64,000 bases of DNA. Source: Limnoperna fortunei. Taxonomy: Eukaryota; Mollusca; Bivalvia; Mytilida; Modiolidae. Positions 25,641-38,436 of the stretch are shown here, piece by piece; position 1 is the first letter of the stretch; each line of letters opens with the position of its first letter. The notes under the pieces were generated by a model. That model searched no databases, had not been told where the DNA came from, and saw only the letters and a program-made list of their open reading frames with translations. A program made the translations under genes and the position numbers. The stretch spans positions 19,556,460 through 19,620,459 of the forward strand of contig OX104112.1 of the NCBI GenBank assembly GCA_944474755.1. The letters run 5' to 3'.

Positions 25641-25878
25641 CTCCTGCGTTAATTTTTTTTAACAATTCTTGCTATTAATGTGGTACTGTTCTTTTTGGAG
25701 AGAAATTACCTACTAGTATTTAGTATTCTGTTCTGTTTTACGGCACGTTGTCCAATACTATATTGTTTGTGGCGTCATGTTATCACTTGGATACAAGTTC
25801 AAGTCAAAAATTGGCCGGAAGTGCATTTTGTAATGTTTTTCATTGGTATAAAATCTTTTTTCTGGTTGCAGAATAAGA

Positions 25879-26027
25879 ACAACATTCGTACATTGTCTGA
25901 AAATATACATTTCATTTGTAATCACCGCGAAACAGGTAAGAAATGCTCGGCAGGGCCTCGCATTTCTACCTGTTTCTAAGGTTCGTACATATAAACTGTA
26001 TATTTTCTGACAATGTACGAATATTGT
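25879..26027. repeat. Nested perfect/near-perfect palindrome (foldback element)
   Basis: Outer arms of 29 bases (25879-25907 and 25999-26027) match in 27 of 29 positions as reverse complements. Inside them a second palindrome lies at 25929-25946 and 25960-25976, complementary throughout apart from one bulged base, around a 13-base GC-rich loop. The two-tier arrangement could fold into one long hairpin. There is no coding content. A foldback MITE is the simplest explanation. The open frame across it (25680-25979) is incidental. Confidence 0.75.
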
Positions 26028-26483
26028 ATATTTATCATGCAGTCGTTACACTTGCTCTACAATAAAGGTAGCCTAATAAATTTTTGCTTTGTTCGGCAAA
26101 AATAAACTTTTAAGCACATGTGCACGCTTGCATTTTTATGCAATTTGCAATTCTTACATGTACGCTACATCATTTAGGAGCTACTTGTGCTCCTGAATTA
26201 GAGGAAATTACACAGTGTGTACGTAACTAATGCAAACAATCGGCCGTCGATGTTAAACCATTGTCTTTTGGCGTTTGAAGTAAAAATTTTAAAACAACAC
26301 AACAAATTTAATTTACAAAAATGTTAATATGTTTATACATATTTTAAGTTATTACTAACTCGTTAAAATGTTGATATAAAAAAATAAATAAACAAAAATA
26401 TACAAAAAAACATACAAAAAAAGGCAAAAGTCTCGTTCCACGGCTTTTTTTGCAGACTATCCTAACATATAAACCGAGTCAAA

Positions 26484-28018
26484 ATGTCACTCGCAAACGA
26501 TGATTTACCACAGATTAATCTAGAATGGTCTCAAATGCTGAACTGGTCTGAAGATAATATGTTTGATGATGACCTCAATGACACACCTATACAACTTAGC
26601 ATGTTAGTTCTACCAGAAAATCATGTGCATGAACTTGAATAATGCCATCAGTAAGTGATGATCATAATGTAACAATGCTGTTCCTCCAGAATTTGATTCC
26701 ACTTTGATTAGTATGTCTGATATGTATGAATTCTTTGATGACCAACAAAACCATAATACTATAAAAAGACACTGCGTGATGTAGCTTGTGTCACAAAACT
26801 TTTGCGGTGGAACAAGGAAGAGCACGACATCCAGCTTATTACACCTAATGAATTGAATCCTCTTCTTGTCAGCTTTATTCTGACTGTAAGAAAAAAAGAA
26901 TGAGGCAGTTTGAACAAAGCACCTTGCGCTCTATCATCTGTAGTGTTGACAGGAAACTGAAATGATCAAGGTATGGTCACTGCATCATAGTCACAGGAAC
27001 AAATGATGAAAAAGTTAACTTGATAAGGGAGGCCTTGAGAGCAAAACAGAGGTTATTAAAACAGAAGTGCAAGGTAATAAACAAAGACGATCCCACCCAC
27101 TTACAGATGAGATAATCAACATCCTCTATGACAGACAGCTATTAGGTAGTCTCACACCAAAGTCTCTACTGAACACAATATGGTTACAATAACAGTGCAA
27201 TTTGGTTTAAGAACTGATCTGGAAATATGTCTTATGTCAGCTCTTTATTCATGCATCACGCTTCTTTGCCATTTATCATGTTTATTTATGACATAATAAA
27301 ACAAACAATCTCAAGATTATTGAAAAACTGAGGTCATGATGGATATATCTGTGAAAAAATTATTACAATTGATCTGCAAGTGTAATTGTAATAAGAACTT
27401 GCTACTAATATTACAGGTGGGGAGATGTAACAATAAATACAGCTTCTGACGGAACAAGATATCTTGAACTTAATGAGCGTCAGACTAAAAAAGGATGTAC
27501 GCGAGGTAAAACCCAAAATTTACGAAACGGAAGGAGAAAGAAATCCTATCAGTAGTATGAAATTTATTCAGGAAAGAGTCAAGTTAATTTCAGCAATGCA
27601 GATGTTCCTTTTTACCTAACACCTAGAACAATTTCCCTTCAAAATACAAAGCGATATTTGGTATGTACGACAAAAGGTGGGGGGAAAAATTAGGAAGTTT
27701 GATAAAAATTATGACAGAGAAAGGCGAATTGGACACAAATAAAGGTTGACAAATCACAGTGCAAGGTAATATCTTTTGCAGATTTTACGAGAAAACAATA
27801 TTGAAGGAACTGATATAATGCAAACTTCTGGCCGCATTAATGGGGCTTCTGTCGATACTTATTCCGCTATTAGTGATAAAAAACACAAGGAAATATCTCA
27901 CATTTTAAGCAATACTGTCACTGCAAGAAATAACTTGGAACCTGTTGTAAACGTACCGCAAACAACTTCAATAGTAACCAGCTTTATTGTGCTGAAACAA
28001 ATATGTCTAATCAGATAA
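26484..28018 (+). pseudogene. Crypton-type tyrosine recombinase relic (DUF3504-like)
   Basis: The first frame starts with ATG at 26484 and gives an acidic leader (MSLANDDLPQINLEWS onward) that stops near 26641. Broken frames then encode GRARHPAYYTPNELNPLLVS. Further on come 'WGDV' and 'YLELNERQTKKG' near 27420-27490, 'PFYLTPRT' near 27610, and a C-terminal block: LTNHSAR near 27745, a stop, then ENNIEGTDIMQTSG and SVDTYSAISDKKHKEISHIL. The HSAR motif and the following 'SGH'-like motif (here SGR) with a terminal Tyr in 'VDTYS' correspond to the catalytic H-x-x-R, H/W and Tyr of tyrosine recombinases, as in animal Cryptons and the host genes derived from them. Several stops, frameshifts and a probable insertion near 27200-27410 make it non-functional. 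A decayed host relative of the ZMYM/QRICH type cannot be excluded. Confidence 0.72.
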
Positions 28019-30720
28019 GTTTCATGTTTTAAGGTGCGGTTCTCCATATCAACACCTTGAATGTGTATTCAAATCCGAGACAATGATTGAGGCGTCGATG
28101 AAGACATTGTTACACTTATAACTGATGTTCACTCGAGTTTTGAAGAAATAAGTGACATATTTTTCCATTTCTTGATCGAATTATTTCCAGGAATATGAGG
28201 CCAATATTGTATTTATCCTGAAATCCAATGTGTTTAATGTCGAATTATTTCAACGCTTTCATTAATTTTTAAATACAATAACCCTGTGAGGAACCAAAAA
28301 ACAATCGCCCTGCAAAAAGTGCGGAAAAGGAAGTAAAATAATATTGATTCAAATGAATATTTATTTATTATGATGAAACATGGGATTGAAAATACATAGT
28401 TCTGGTTCTAAAAGAAACATTTTCAACGTGTAATTTCGTTTATATCCTTATTTTCCTGTGTGTTCGACGCTAGTGCAATGGAATGTGCACATGTATTTAA
28501 TAAACACTATACAGGTATACACTCAAAAACCAATCTACTGTATATTTCTTGCACTGTTCATACCCTTTATAAGAACACAGTTTAATTATTAACCATTTAA
28601 TTATGGCATATCTAAGAACCCTATCAATAAAAACACACAAAAAACTGCTCGCATCTTTAATTTCCTCTTTTGAGAAGTGCAAAAATTTTATTGGCTAATC
28701 AACAAAATAAAAAAACTATTCAAATGTTACATCCTTCGTTTGTGGTGTAGAAATAAACTAACACGTGTTTAGTTCCTATTGAATATTTATTCAACAACAT
28801 ATATTCCAAACCTTACAACATATAAAATAACAACATAAATATACGTACTTCATAGTGTACAAAGGCAAATAACTCAAAATAACTCGATGTCACTTTTGGC
28901 GAAACTTATCAAGCACACACATTTTAAATCATTTTTAGTTTTAATTTAAGCATTATAAAATAGTTAAAAATGTATATAGTAGCCAACATTGTAAAATAAA
29001 ATACAAATTCAGCTACACAACAACACTCTTAAACGAATAACAACACAACTACACTACAAACGAATTTAAACATGTACATAACATAAAGAACACAAATTTT
29101 ACCATGTATTTTGTACAAAGCTTTATTGTGTTTGCGCGTCAGAGCATCAGAAACCTTGTAAAAATTAATCTGTTCTTAAATAAAATTAACACTTCTAAGT
29201 CCATTTATAAGATTATCAATATATTGTGTAAAATGTAGCAAAATCAATTATATATCATTAATACAGAATTTTTTTATATTTTATCTCAATGCATTCTCAA
29301 AATTTGCTTCTAGTAATTTCAACTTTGCTATTCAGTTTACATATGTTATAAAGGTATTTATGTTTATTACTTTTGTATTGTTTTTATATTATTTTACACA
29401 CACATGCCATCACGTCTTTCCAAAACATTACCCAATTGAATAATGTAAGAATAATTTAGTAATAAAGGTTACTAATTAGTAAGGAAAACAACTTATCTGA
29501 CTATAAATGTCCTAAACACAAGTATCCTTAGAAATTACAAGGTAGGCAAAAAAATACTGGAAAAATATCAACCAACACAAAATGTCTTCTTTATTATTCA
29601 AGTTGACTGACATATTATCACAATATTACAAACCAGACAAAAAATGACCCATAAATCTGAAACTAACCAATCAGAACTCAAGAACTTCCCTCCAAAACTG
29701 ACCATCAAAATTGAGGCTAAAAGGAAATTAGAAATTAGAATTTGTCAATATGGAAACGTCAATATTAATGTCTGTAGTTCTATCATTTAAATACCACTTA
29801 TTAAAATACAATCATATTTGATTCTAAAATCAAATATGACACTACTACACAATTTACCCAGTGAAAATGAATTAAACAATGTTGTATACCAGTTGATTTA
29901 AATAATTAAATTGATCAATTAATTACCTACATATTCATTTCCTAATTCCAGTCCTTCACATTGATTATAAAGATTATAGATTAAAATTAAAACTAAACTG
30001 AAATTAAAGTCTCAGTCACACAAAACAACTCTGATTGTTTAATGTCATTTTGCACTTTCCAAGGCTAAATGGTTAAAACTGTGCATTAATTGAACTTGTA
30101 AGTTACCATTTTGAACTTGTTAGTTTTCCCTTCCAAATATATTATTTTATTATTCAAATAGTTGAATAAAACGTGATATTCGTGATTGAATACAATTTAA
30201 GTATTGACCGTTATGACTATTACATCACTTATCTTGATCTGATTAATGCCACTTTTATTAAATCATTACTATTTAGTCTGAAAACTGTAAAGTGGTAAAC
30301 TGAAAATATTTTATCTCATTCTCCTTTTTTCAATGTATATAATTGTACATATATTCATGTATACATTTAAAAATGAAATGTACAAGTGCAGTTGCACCAA
30401 AACTCCTATGGTTGTACGTAAAAAAGTGCTATTACAATGAATATGAACACTCTTGCAGGCTAAAAGATGATTGTAATTGTGCATTAAATAACCAATTAAA
30501 GATATAATGCTTAAATTTTTCAGAAAACATAACAGTATGTCAAATCCTCATCTCCCACCCCCCACACCACCAAAAGGGTTAATACTATATATTTCTTTAA
30601 ATCCTGTCCCTTCGCTCTATTTTCATTTTTTCTCCCAATGTTCATTTTTACTCAAGTAGTTCTAGAAAACTTGGCGTTGGCTACAGTATCATTGTGTACA
30701 AACTCATTTATTAATATCTA
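28019..30720. other. Very AT-rich non-coding stretch
   Basis: No gene or clear repeat. Frames are short and of chance type. Base composition is even more A/T-biased than the rest between about 28780 and 30300. Confidence 0.55.
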
Positions 30721-30724
30721 ATAT

Positions 30725-31795
30725 TCACCCGTCGAGTTCCTCATTGTCTTTTCTAGGAAAAAGACTAGTCCTAGAATAGAAAACACTACCTGTGACTTAG
30801 CTAAAATGTACGATCGTATTTGAAAGATTGATTTTCAATAATGATCAATGGTCACGATGATGACCATAGAACTTCTGGAGAGATCACATCAACCTAGGTA
30901 CAACCAACCCTTGTTGAGTAGTTTAGTAGTCAACAGCAGTTACCGGTATAGAAAATAACGTATAAGTTGTGAAATGTACACATCCTAAGCTGGAGCTGCT
31001 GGAATATTCCTATCGAAGAAAGGAGAAGTTGATATAAATTGGAAAGTTGATGTCATCACGTTTGTCGTAGAGTTTAGTTTGTAGTTTTCCTGTGGTCATT
31101 CCTCGAAGTAGGTCTAAGTAAGAGGCTCACCTTAATGTATTGGTTGTGTCTTTAATTTCAAGCTTGCTATGGCAAATTGAATTCAAATAGTCACTAAATT
31201 TACATTGTTGAGGGACAAAACATCATCAGTATAGCAGAATGTCTGGGCCAATGTCTTTTCTTTCTTCTTTAGCAGGCCTTCTACAAACTTAGCCTAATAA
31301 GAGTACAAAAACAGTTCGGCGAGGAGAGGAGCAGAAGTAGTACACTTAGTACCCACCCATTTTAATAGCAACAGTCTGCTGAAAAATATGTCCTCCAAAC
31401 ATGACGAATATATTGTCGATAAGAAAATCTAACATTTGACAGATTTGGTCTTCGGTATATTTATTATTTATTATTATGAGTCATTGATGACGAAGTAAGT
31501 TCTGTCATTGTTAATTACCAGGTATTTATATAGGCTCTTTATGTTTTTCTTGAAACAGCAGCGATTAATAAGGTCTTTAAGCCTGGGTTTAAGCTGCATA
31601 TGAGGGATGGCCGTGTAGAGTGTCGAAAAAACAAACGTTTTAATGCTGCTTCATTGGGAAAGAGACGCAGACCTTACGATGTCTACCAGGTCTTTTGAAT
31701 TGTTAAATATCCACATTTTATTTATCCTTGAGTAGAAAGTGTCACTGTTATGAAGTCCCATCTTTATTGTTGTTAAAATAGTGGTTAGGAGTAAA
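30725..31795 (-). pseudogene. Penelope-like element reverse transcriptase relic, minus strand
   Basis: The reverse complement follows the plus-strand PLE at about 37440-38520 in order. From high to low coordinates here the matches run from 'gtggatatttaac' and 'ggccatccctcatatgcagc', through the 'acttacttcgtcatcaatga' block and 'tcgccgaactgtttttgtac', to the C-terminus and the start of the pLTR-like repeat near 30727-30780. Many stops and small deletions are present. It is internal to the pair of inverted minisatellite tracts. Confidence 0.78.
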
Positions 31796-32099
31796 ATTAG
31801 TAGTAAAATTACTAGTTGTAATTATACATTTTAAAACTAGATTTTCTATGCCATTATAGTAAAAATATTAACACGTATGGTAGTAAATTGAAGGAGGGCC
31901 TTTAATGTTTTCAACGGAAATAAGCAAGAAAATGTATATAAACAACGTTGTTATACTGAAATTAATAAATTAATAGTTTAAAAATAGTCTTGTGATTTTT
32001 CTTTGCGAAGATAGACAAATTTCAAAAAATCTTATTTATATTTTGCATAAAAGACTTAATTTGTCCTACTAAAATAAGAATTAAATTTACCCAGCAATA

Positions 32100-32272
32100 T
32101 AGAAACTTATTTAGTCTTTTCAGATTGGTTTTGTCTGACTTCAGAAAGTAATAAGAATAGTCAAGGCAGCGTCAAGACTTGTTCACTCTTCTCAGGCTAG
32201 TCGGGATTGATTAAGACCATAAAAAACCTTGTCAAGACTATCGAGGTCGTGTAGAGACTCATTCAGTTTTGT
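32100..32272. repeat. Degenerate minisatellite, inverted relative to 25225-25640 (right arm)
   Basis: Motifs such as 'agactagtcg'-like 'aggctagtcgggattgatta' and 'agaccataaaaaacc' are reverse-complement relatives of the 'tatgaatcagtcatgaccag' type at 25.2-25.6 kb. The tract resumes at about 32530-32610 after the LINE fragment. Confidence 0.55.
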
Positions 32273-32274
32273 TC

Positions 32275-32520
32275 CGACTACTTACTTACTTACTTACTTA
32301 TTTATTTACTTACTTAATCCTTTTCCCGCTAGGAAACACATAAGGCCATCACCAAAGACCTCCATGTTTGTCTGTCCTGGAACCGGTGGTGTATTTGTCC
32401 ACATGTTCAGTCCATTTCCTTCATCCCTTTCTCCACAGATCTTCTCCATGTCTCTTTTGGTCTGCGTCTATTTCTTTTTCTTTTGCATGCTGGTGTCGGA
32501 CTGGTCGAGATTATTCTTTT
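32275..32520 (-). pseudogene. LINE 3' end with tetranucleotide tail, minus strand
   Basis: Read on the minus strand, the sequence encodes KRKRNRRRPKETWRRSVEKG followed by MKEMD, a stop and TCGQI. This matches the Arg/Lys-rich 'GRPKTTWRR' C-terminus typical of RTE-like and related LINE polyproteins. The element ends in a (TAAG)n-type tail, seen on the plus strand as repeated ttac/ttat at about 32278-32316. It is heavily 5'-truncated and interrupts the degenerate minisatellite. Confidence 0.72.
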
Positions 32521-32639
32521 TCAGTCTGTAGGACTAATGCCGAGTAAAGTGAACTTAAATGATCACTGGTTAGTCGAGTAAAAGTCAGTTCAATTCAGTA
32601 CAAAAAACTTACCCTTTCTTACTTTCCTCATCTGTAGTG

Positions 32640-33950
32640 ATAGCAGGACACAAAGTTTCCTATTTCCTGAAATTTTTAAGTTTTTTTTTAGGTAATATCA
32701 GTATTTCCACGCATTCGACACAACGTGAATTTATCTACATAGACATTAAAACAAATAGGTCAAAGTAACAATAATAATTGTCCACAAACAAACTTGGATG
32801 TTTCTAATTGCTGAAAGAGTTTGCGAATAATGGATTCTAAATACAGCTGTCTTGCAAAATTATTAGACTGTCTTCATTTTCAAAGTATTTTTTGCATTTA
32901 TATAACGGCCTGTAAACGGAGATAATAACAAATGCCGAACACCAAGGAAAATGTCAAAAAGACAGTCCACAAATCAATGTCCAAGAAACCGATCAAGACA
33001 TCAATCAACTACTACGCACCATAAATACGTTTAAATAATTAGCTCTTTTTTAAACCAAAGGGTGTACATGGTGTTGAAGGTGATAAAATCTCCATATCTA
33101 TAGATATGAATGTGTGAAACGAATTTATCTCCGAATTAGTCTGTAATGATGGAGTTTGAGGTAGTTCGACGCCGCAATAGATGACGTTAAAAATAACATT
33201 TTCTTCATTTTCTATGAGAGTTTGATTCAGATTGAAAAATAATAATATGTGCAAATTATAGGGCACCATCTTTGGTAGAATTCTGCAGTTGAATTCAAGT
33301 ATATGCTGCCTAATATCATTTCAATTGTAAGGCGTCGATGAAGGTCTTTGCATATTTGCTTTTCTGTTGTAAATTTAATTTATTTTGGTTTTTCTACTTT
33401 TTACCTTTCTGTATGCAAAGATGAAAAAGAACGGTTAATAACACCAGGGTATTAATTTTGTGAAGACATCTAACTGGCAAAGTCCATGAAAAATACTGGT
33501 ATACGACGAGATATGCAGTTATTTTCTGGTTTGATTGCGCCTTCGGCATTAGCGACTTAACAGAACATTTCTCTTAAAACAAAAAACGCGACAGATGCGC
33601 ATGTTTAAACTATCAAGGCATATTACATCCGTTTAAATTGTGCACAGGCATTTAGAATGTTCAACTATATCTGTGTAAAGTTTGAAAAGATAAACTTTGT
33701 AGTAATGATGCAAATGATAGAAAAAATAATAATGATAAAGGTATATAATTTTTTTTTATTTCTTACACGCATCAGTGATGACTTAAAGCCAAAAAAAAAG
33801 TGTCATGTGAAACACGAACACTACTTTAACAATCGAAAAAATATTCTAATGAAATAGCCGCTTAGAACAATTTAATGTACTTTGATATTATATCAGAAAC
33901 TTGTGGTGTAATTAAAATACAAATTGGGCAAAATGTTAAAAAATGACGTT
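32640..33950. other. AT-rich non-coding stretch
   Basis: No domain-bearing frame and no recognised repeat. Confidence 0.5.
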
Positions 33951-33954
33951 AACA

Positions 33955-34030
33955 GTCGTCCATATTTTAATCACACGAAACGCGTGTCTGGCGTTGTAAA
34001 TTCTATTAACTTGGTGTCTTTAATGACATT
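33955..34030 (+). ncRNA. Decayed hammerhead ribozyme, 3' half only
   Basis: GAAACGCGTGTC (33977-33988) and the following 'tggcg.tgtaaattctattaac' and 'tggtgtctttaatgacattt' track the sequence downstream of the complete hammerhead at 40286-40345. The CTGATGA box and stem II that should precede it are missing, so it cannot self-cleave. It marks a second copy of the same element family. Confidence 0.65.
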
Positions 34031-34502
34031 TTATTTACTAATTAAAGCTCAACAGCAAGCACAAAATATTTCAGCAACTTACAAGTCTACATAGGTTAAA
34101 AACAATAAATTGGAAACTATTCCCAAATATGAGACGCAACAAATGAATGAGCAGAGCTTTTATTGCAGAATCAACCTTGCCGTTGGACAGATTATACTCG
34201 GAAATTTTCCTACATTATAATTTCATCGTGACTGCAGCAATCACATTACGGAATCTCTGGTTAAGCTTAAAACAAAAACATTAGGAGTATATTTACGCAT
34301 TCCTTATAAGAAATGCTGCGGTATAGAGTTTTTTTTATCAAGAAGTGCGAAAGAACAGCATCATAATTTATATACAAATCTTAACACGTTAGTTGTGGTC
34401 TACGCATATTTTATTATTTCGCGGTCTACTGGATGATTCAGTATTTCATACGATGTTCTACATATATGTTTGTATAGTAGGAGAATCGAAACACATCGTT
34501 TT

Positions 34503-34605
34503 GGGGCCTTGGTGGCTAAGTAGTTAATGTAGCTAGTCATCTACTGTTGATCATGTGAATGTCAAAATTGCGGTTGTAGGTTCGAGCTCTACTGTGGGCA
34601 GATTT
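34503..34605 (+). mobile_element. Old SINE head (tRNA-like part only)
   Basis: 'ggggccttggtggctaagta', 'gtcatctactgttgatcatg' and 'gttgtaggttcgagctctac' correspond in order to the head of the SINE at 7170, including recognisable A and B boxes with substitutions. The body is missing after about 34605. It could be mistaken for a tRNA gene, but it matches the SINE better. Confidence 0.72.
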
Positions 34606-36570
34606 ATTAGATAAGGTAGAGGAAATCTCTGTTAATTCCTTATTTGTTAGAGTCAATGTGTTACATACCAAACTTATGTTTTAACTAATCGTCTGTAAAA
34701 AATAACAGTGGAAAATTAGTGGTTTCATGGCCTTAATACTTTTTCAATGTCTCGCCATACATGTATGTATGGAGTTATGAGACCTTAAATATGGTCAATA
34801 TATGGTGCTTTTATGCCAGACACAGCTGTCTATTTGATATTTTGTTTTGTTTACTTTTACTTTTTTCTTTTCATTATGCTATTTTGGTAGGCGATGCAAA
34901 ACAAAGAGAATTTGAATATGTTAAATGTTTGTTAAATTTACATTAAGGTTTCTGGTTCATTTTGTATCAATATTTATCCCATATACACTTGGGTATATAT
35001 TAAGATCAACGCTTTGAATTGTATGTGTTTTTATCTACCAAAATGTGATAAAAATCAATGTTTCTACGGTATGATCTCTATTACACATTATATTAAGAAA
35101 TTTGCACATACACTGGGACATTTTGCTATTCTAATTTTCGATACATCAAACTAGGTTTTAATCAGTGTTGCTACAAATTTTACTGATGTGGTATGAAGTC
35201 CCTTAGAAGACTTTGCATTCAAAGATAATTTTTCTTGACCGCCTTTTCCACATAATAATTGTATTTTGCATTAGTTGGATTATTTCAATTTTAACTAGCA
35301 TTTTAATTCAATTACAGAAAAGGAACTTAAGCTTGGAGTTGAACTCGCTACCAAAAGAATAGAGAGATTCAGAGATGAGACACTTGTTCCTCGTGAAAAA
35401 AGAAAATAACAGTTTCATTGGAGAATTAAAGAAAGATTCTTTGTGTTTAAATCTGTAAAAATACCAGAGCTGTGCCATTTTAATTTCATAACATTGTGCA
35501 TTAACAATGTATTTAATGTGGTTATGCAAAAAGAAAATTAATTATCAGAAGTGGGTCCATTTATTATTACTTTATATTCTGTCCTATATAGAGTACTAGA
35601 GCATGCATATCGAGTCTAAAGAATGTAAATTATCATGTATTTGTGAATTAAATGCTGGTCAAATGGCACATATATATCTTTAAATATTAGTACTTTTTTG
35701 GTTATAAGTGGCATACGAATTTTTCCAAATGAGTTGAAATCTGTTTTCAAATATGTATAATATTACAAATTAAATGTACTCTTTGTACCATGAAAAATAA
35801 ACTTTAGGCAAAAATTTATGAACAGTTCGTGAGTTCGTGAGTACTTATGTGTCAAATAACAACTTGAACTTTGTTGCTCAGTATTTTGGTGTATAAAACA
35901 TAGATCACGCAGCAATGTACTAATTATTAAGTATTGAACTTGAAAGGGAGTTGACTTGCACATTTATACAACAATTAGCAATTTGACCACAATTTCTGTT
36001 TTTATATATTATAAATGGACGAATGACAGCGCTAACCTTTACTGCAGGGTGCATTTGATGTACCATCTGTACATCTATTTATATTTACTATAATTAAGAA
36101 TATGTCATTGAATTTAACTACATAAAATATATAGATATAATATAGATTCTACTTAGTACATATTTTGGTTCAATTATCAGGTGCTGGGAATTATTTGAGA
36201 ATATCCAGTCAGTATCTCTATTTCTTATCTTGCATTGATACCAAGCCTCGGTGCTTTTCTTGAAAGACCACACATTTACGTGAAGTGTTTAAAGTTAAGA
36301 TTATGTGCTATCATTTTTGTGAAATTCCAATTGCAAACCATTAATTATGGTCAGTGAGGTATTCGACACCACAGACGATGAAATTCTCGTCGACAATAAT
36401 TTCAGCACTGCAAGTAGAAATTGAGACTGACCGCCCATGAAATCGACAGCAAAATAGACACATATTACTCTTTTTATACTCAGCCAAGTGTTGTTTCTGA
36501 GAATGAATGTATTTTAAATCAGTATACACACAAAAACAACAAAATCTGTTTTTACTTTGAGTTTTTACAC
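34606..36570. other. AT-rich non-coding stretch
   Basis: Nothing recognised. The minus-strand frame at 36341-36670 (109 codons) overlaps the PLE terminal repeat and has no domain. Confidence 0.5.
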
Positions 36571-36577
36571 GCGTATA

Positions 36578-36760
36578 ATAGGTAGTGTTTATTATTCTTG
36601 GATTTGATTTTCCTAGACGGGATAATGAGTAACTAATTACAGGCAGGCACTCTTTACTCATCCGGAACACTTGAGTGCACCCATGGTTTTTATTGGGTTC
36701 GGGTTACTCTTTTTCTATTTTCATGTTTTTGGTTTTGTGTTGCGCTATGTATGTCTTATA
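36578..36760 (+). repeat. Penelope-like element pLTR-type direct repeat, upstream copy
   Basis: From 'ataggtagtgttt' through 'aatgagtaact', 'aggcaggcact' and 'cccatggtttttattgggtt', this repeats the sequence at 38437-38620 in the same orientation, 1859 bases away, with substitutions and a short gap. PLEs commonly have such tandem 'pseudo-LTR' ends. Confidence 0.75.
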
Positions 36761-37014
36761 AGTCTACATCGAAATATCGAAGGAATTGGTGATGTTTATA
36801 ACAATTAGTACACTAACTGCCAGCTTTTGGATACCTGGTCAATTGAGAAATATAGACATCGCATGCAGAAGAAGCAGGGATATTGCTGCATCACTGGAGA
36901 CACTTTTGAATTAATGAAATAATAATCTTCTAATTTGTTGTAAATTTTTGTGCTGAGATGACCATGGGCGGCATATTCGAGGTGTGAGCATAAAATGACA
37001 TAGCTGAAGCTGTA

Positions 37015-38415
37015 TGTACATATGTAACCAGAGTAAATTTTATAAGGTCTATGAGTACTAAAGCATCATCAATTTTCAATCTTGATGATCTTAAAACTTT
37101 GTCCGACATTCATGACAAAAATGTTGTTGTGCCAGCAGATAAGGCCCCATACAACATTTTTATCTGCCAGAAAAAATACATAGACTGTTTAATTAATGAG
37201 TTAGGCATGGACAGTTCACTTGGCAATACTACTTACGAATTCACTGCGCTTTCCAAAGATGAGATTATTGAAAATTACAAATCGGTATTGGCATCCTTTG
37301 ATCTTAAATTCACAGTCAAAGATTGTGATTTCCCTTTATTTTATTAGATTCTAAAACTTCACAAAAATCCATACAAATATCGTTTCATAGCAGGATCGTC
37401 TAAGTGTACTACCAAAACACTATCGCAACTCCTGACCACTATTTTAACAGCAGTAAAAACGGGACTTCAAAAATACAGTGACACTTTCTACTCCAGAAGT
37501 GGAATAAGTGAAATGTGGATATTAAAGAATTCAAAAGACCTGATAGACATCTTCAAGTCTGGATCTCTTTCCCATTGTAACAGCATTAAAACATTTTTCG
37601 ACACTATATACGGCCATCCCCCATACGCAGCTTAAAACCAGGCTAAAAGATGTTATAAAACCTTGCTTTGTCAAGAAAAACGGAAAGAGACGATATAAAT
37701 ACCTGGTAATTAGTCATGACAGAACTTACTTCGTCATCAGTGACTCCAAATCTAATACTAACTATACTGAAGACCAAACATGTTAGATTTTCTGATTGAC
37801 AACATATTCGTCGTGTTTTGAGGAGATGTTTTTCAACAGACTGTTGGTATTTCAATGTGCTCCTCTCCTAGCCGACCTGTTTTTGTACTCTTATGACGCT
37901 GAGTTCCAAGAAGGTCTACTGGAGAAGAAAGAAAAGACTGGAACAGACCTTCAATTTCACATTCCGCTATATTGATGATGTTTTGGCCGTCAACAATTCT
38001 AAATTTGGTGACTATTTACATTCAGTTTACCCTAGCGAGCTAGCAATTAAAGACACCACCAATACACTAAGGTCAGCCTCTCACTTAGACCTACTTCTAG
38101 AAATAAACTCAGGGAAACTACAAACTGGACTCTACGACAAGCTTGATGAATTCAACTTTCCAATTGTCACTTCCTGTTCATCGACAGCAACATTCCAGCA
38201 GCTCCAGCGTATGGTGAGTACATTTCACAACTTATACGTTATTCTAGATCCTGCAATCCTTATTCCAAATTTCTAGACCGATCACTGCTGTTGACTGCTA
38301 AACTACTCAAACAAGGGTTTGTTGTACCTAAGTTGATGTTATCTATCCAGAAGTTCTATGGTCGGCACCACGACTTAATTGATCGTTATGGGAAACCAGT
38401 GTCTTAAATATGATC
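37015..38415 (+). pseudogene. Penelope-like element reverse transcriptase pseudogene
   Basis: Frame one (37051-37347) contains VVVPADKAPYNIFICQKKY and ends in a stop at a Trp position just before 'ILKLHKNPYKYRFIAGS'. After this come SGISEMWILKNSKDLIDIF, a damaged 'YTTIPH'-like block (ending 'TIYGHPPYAA'), 'FLIDNIF' and QQTVGI. In the frame at 37893-38276 FRYIDDVLAVNNSKFGD contains the catalytic Asp-Asp pair, and a 'YDKLDEFNFPIV' block follows. This motif order is that of PLE reverse transcriptases. The C-terminal endonuclease region of canonical PLEs is not seen, and the protein seems to end near 38406. Multiple stops and frameshifts make it dead, but it is the best preserved of the PLE copies here. 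pLTR-like repeats flank it. Confidence 0.85.
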
Positions 38416-38436
38416 TGATATTTTCGCTGAGTCATA

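Noticed and set aside
25680..25979. 99-codon frame as a membrane protein gene
   Set aside because: Its hydrophobicity comes from T-rich DNA, and its second half is the nested palindrome.
26610..26825. Minus-strand 71-codon frame
   Set aside because: It lies antisense to the Crypton relic and has no domain.
37051..37347. Functional 98-codon gene
   Set aside because: It is one piece of a PLE reverse transcriptase broken by several stops and frameshifts.
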